Source: Bugula neritina (taxonomy: Eukaryota > Bryozoa > Gymnolaemata > Cheilostomatida > Bugulidae). From it: a DNA stretch of 64,000 bases. The notes beneath the pieces were generated by a model. It was not told where the DNA came from and made no database searches. It saw only the letters and a list, made by a program, of their open reading frames with translations. The stretch lies in contig OZ037769.1 of NCBI GenBank assembly GCA_964035545.1, positions 357,001 to 421,000 on the forward strand, written 5' to 3'. Both the position numbers and the translations under genes were made by a program. Shown one piece after another: positions 61,714 through 64,000 of the stretch. Within the stretch, counting starts at the first letter, position 1; every line of letters starts with the position of its first letter.

Positions 61714-64000
61714 CTGCAAAAATTTTGATATAGTGCAAGTTATGATTAGGAGAAAGAACCTCATTATTAGATTTTGGTATATTTTTGCGACAAAATAATA
61801 CTACAATTTCCAAAATATCGAGAAAATCAAAATACCAATATCAGTAAGAATATTTAAGAATGTGAATAAAAATAGTTCCTCTTTGTACACTGCAGAAAAA
61901 GGTTTTTCCATGACTTTCTTGCCGTAAACTTTGTGAGTCGTCGTAATAATCTAGGACTATTTTCTTACTAACAATTAATACAACAAATGTGTTGTAAAAG
62001 ACAACTCCTTAAAACCTTTTCATGCCAATAATATCTGAAATGAGTACAACTTTTAGCTAGCATATCACAAATCACAATGATTTAGGTGTTAAATTTTTAC
62101 TGCTATTATACTAGTATTTTAAACTTGAAAGTTAATTATAATCATAGTTAGCAAACTCTTATTTTTTAAATAAAATTGAAAAATGATATTAACATAATAT
62201 ACATTCTTAAATTGGACTCAGCTATAATTTGTAACTAGGTGACTAGTCTTTGTTGCTTTCAGTTTACGAAGCATATCATGTTTCATGCACAAGAGAAAGT
62301 CACATACATGCATGGCGTGTAATACATACATTATGAACACATCAGCTGATAGCGTGTACAGTATTTTACATGTCTTATTACTCTACATCACAATATTCTG
62401 CTGCTGCCATGCATGCAAGCTCTGTTGCTGCCTCAATATAAACCTATAGAAATAACAAATCAGACATTTCACCAAAATTATCAAGTGCGGGTAATGACTG
62501 TACCTTAAATAGTTCAGGTGATGACTGTACTCAAATGAACAACAACATCACCTCTCATATAAAATTATTTCATTTTTCCTAACAAACAATATTGTAATAA
62601 TAAATTCAAAAATAGAACCCAAAAGCTCAAATGTAGCGAGAGCCTGTCTCCTTCTAGCTATATTTAGTAAACTGAAATAAATTCTTTAGTGACACTTAAC
62701 CGCATGCCCTGTTTATACATTTCCCTGGGCAGCCCAGACCGATCCATTCTTTTCATACTGTATTAATTATGAATTCAAGTGACATTTAATAATTAATAAA
62801 CTGGGTAATTAAAGACAAATAGAATGTGACACATTGCAGCACAAATAGCAAAGAAAAACAATATAATATAACGCATAACTCTCTGATTGACCCCCCTCTC
62901 CCTCCCCCAGTGTCTTGGCATTTGACAACACATACGACGTGGTCTAAACTTTGAAAAATATGTCTCATATTAGCAGTTGGTCTGAACATGTATCCAACTT
63001 TGAAAAACATTCTAAATTATACAAATTCCTTAAACTAAAAAGTCTAGTAAACATGCTGCATTATATTCTGATAACAATGTCTATATATATAACCATACAT
63101 TTTGTATATGAGATATAATAGTAACATGTAACTCTATAATCAAGTGGTAATACTGCAAGAGAGAAGGATTTATACCTGGTCATCTGCGCCACTTCTATGG
63201 GCCATTTCTGTGTCACACATACAGAAGACACAAAGTTGCGTCAGGGGGAGATGAATTCAGTGCAGGAAGTCCGATATACTTCATCCTTGTGAGACTTATC
63301 TATGAGAAGCTTAGCAAACTATAATATATAGATTATTATATAACAATAATAGATAATTATATAACAATAATAGATAATAATATAACAATAATTATATAGA
63401 CTTATGATAGTATATATTACGCAGCTACACTGCCCAACCACTTATACAGAGAGGAATATAGCACTATATACTCTATATTATATAGCTAGTATATATTTAT
63501 ACAGTATACTGTTAGATACCTCTACTATGTACTTACATGTAGTTTTATACTTAGAATAAGGAGTTGTACTCTCTCTGCAATTAAAATATGTAGTTTTAGT
63601 TAGAATGGTGCTAAGGCTACAAGCTTTAGCAGATGTCCTGAATAACAACTTCTCCTGTCTTTCTATGACTCCCAATTGCAGAGGCTGTAGTTTATAAACA
63701 TTGTGGAGTTGTCCCCTCTAGTAATTCAACATAAAGCATAAATGAGTTGTTTAATTATTGTGTAATTATACAACAAATAATATGAGAAAGAGAGTAAGAA
63801 ACACACAATATTTCAAAGTTGTTTTTCAATCTATCTGAGTAATATTTCTCATCTTATTTACTACAGTATATTATTATGATGTAAGTAACTATAGTATTGC
63901 ATTCTATTTTATTTGCAATATTTATATTATTACTTTGCATTGCAAATTAAATTATTGTTATTTACATCAAAGTTCCCTACACTAATTTGTGTATATGCTA
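61714..64000. other. GPLD1 5' region; first exon not found
   Basis: The signal-peptide exon of GPLD1 should be here or beyond the window. No convincing ATG-hydrophobic-donor (phase 0) exon was found. A more GC-rich patch at 63170-63300 on the minus strand has an ATG (MAHRSGADDQ then CAG|gtataa, phase 0), but it does not look like a signal peptide. The rest is AT-rich with no gene seen. Confidence 0.45.

Noticed and set aside
63160-63300. GPLD1 first exon at the GC-richer patch
   Set aside because: The only phase-0 ATG reading (MAHRSGADDQ) is hydrophilic and cannot be a signal peptide. Left as unresolved rather than called.

Overview
This is a stretch of animal nuclear genome. It is AT-rich and intron-rich, with canonical GT-AG introns, AATAAA polyadenylation signals, and recognisable metazoan multi-domain genes: a conventional protein kinase C, a GPI-anchored Ly6/uPAR-type protein, a thrombospondin/trypsin protein and a GPI-specific phospholipase D. 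I cannot name the species. A marine invertebrate is a reasonable guess, but nothing in the sequence settles it.

Layout, left to right: the 3' end of a fucolectin-like (FTP/F5-8C) gene (1-440, +); a complete 15-exon SRP72 gene on the minus strand (8577 down to 2229); an unrecognised 109-codon ORF (8806-9132, +) in the divergent promoter region; a complete 5-exon prenylcysteine oxidase gene (9163-12573, +); a complete 8-exon GPI-anchored LU-domain gene with a mucin-like linker (14090-17495, +); a complete 15-exon conventional PKC with an unusual His-rich C2 loop (20041-31835, +); about 5 kb with no gene that I can see; a 4-exon secreted TSP1-like/trypsin-like protease (37297-44264, +); and, converging on it, a GPLD1-like phospholipase D on the minus strand (23 exons found, 61713 down to 45369, first exon not identified). 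Exon phases were followed by hand. For SRP72, PCYOX, LU, PKC and the protease the summed exons are divisible by three and end at the expected stop. The GPLD1 exons found are also in frame throughout.

The striking feature is the introns. Almost every gene has introns filled with tandem minisatellites (15 to 55 bp units, up to about 39 copies). In about ten of them the repeat unit spans a splice site: each copy carries the last exon bases plus the 5' splice donor, or the 3' acceptor plus the first exon bases. The clearest case is PKC, where a 30-bp unit repeats the end of a C1B exon and its GTAAGT donor about 11 times with the reading frame open throughout. This creates a ladder of equivalent donors that could each add 10 residues. 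Long intergenic stretches have far fewer such arrays. This recurrent splice-site-spanning minisatellite growth is the most noteworthy system in the window.
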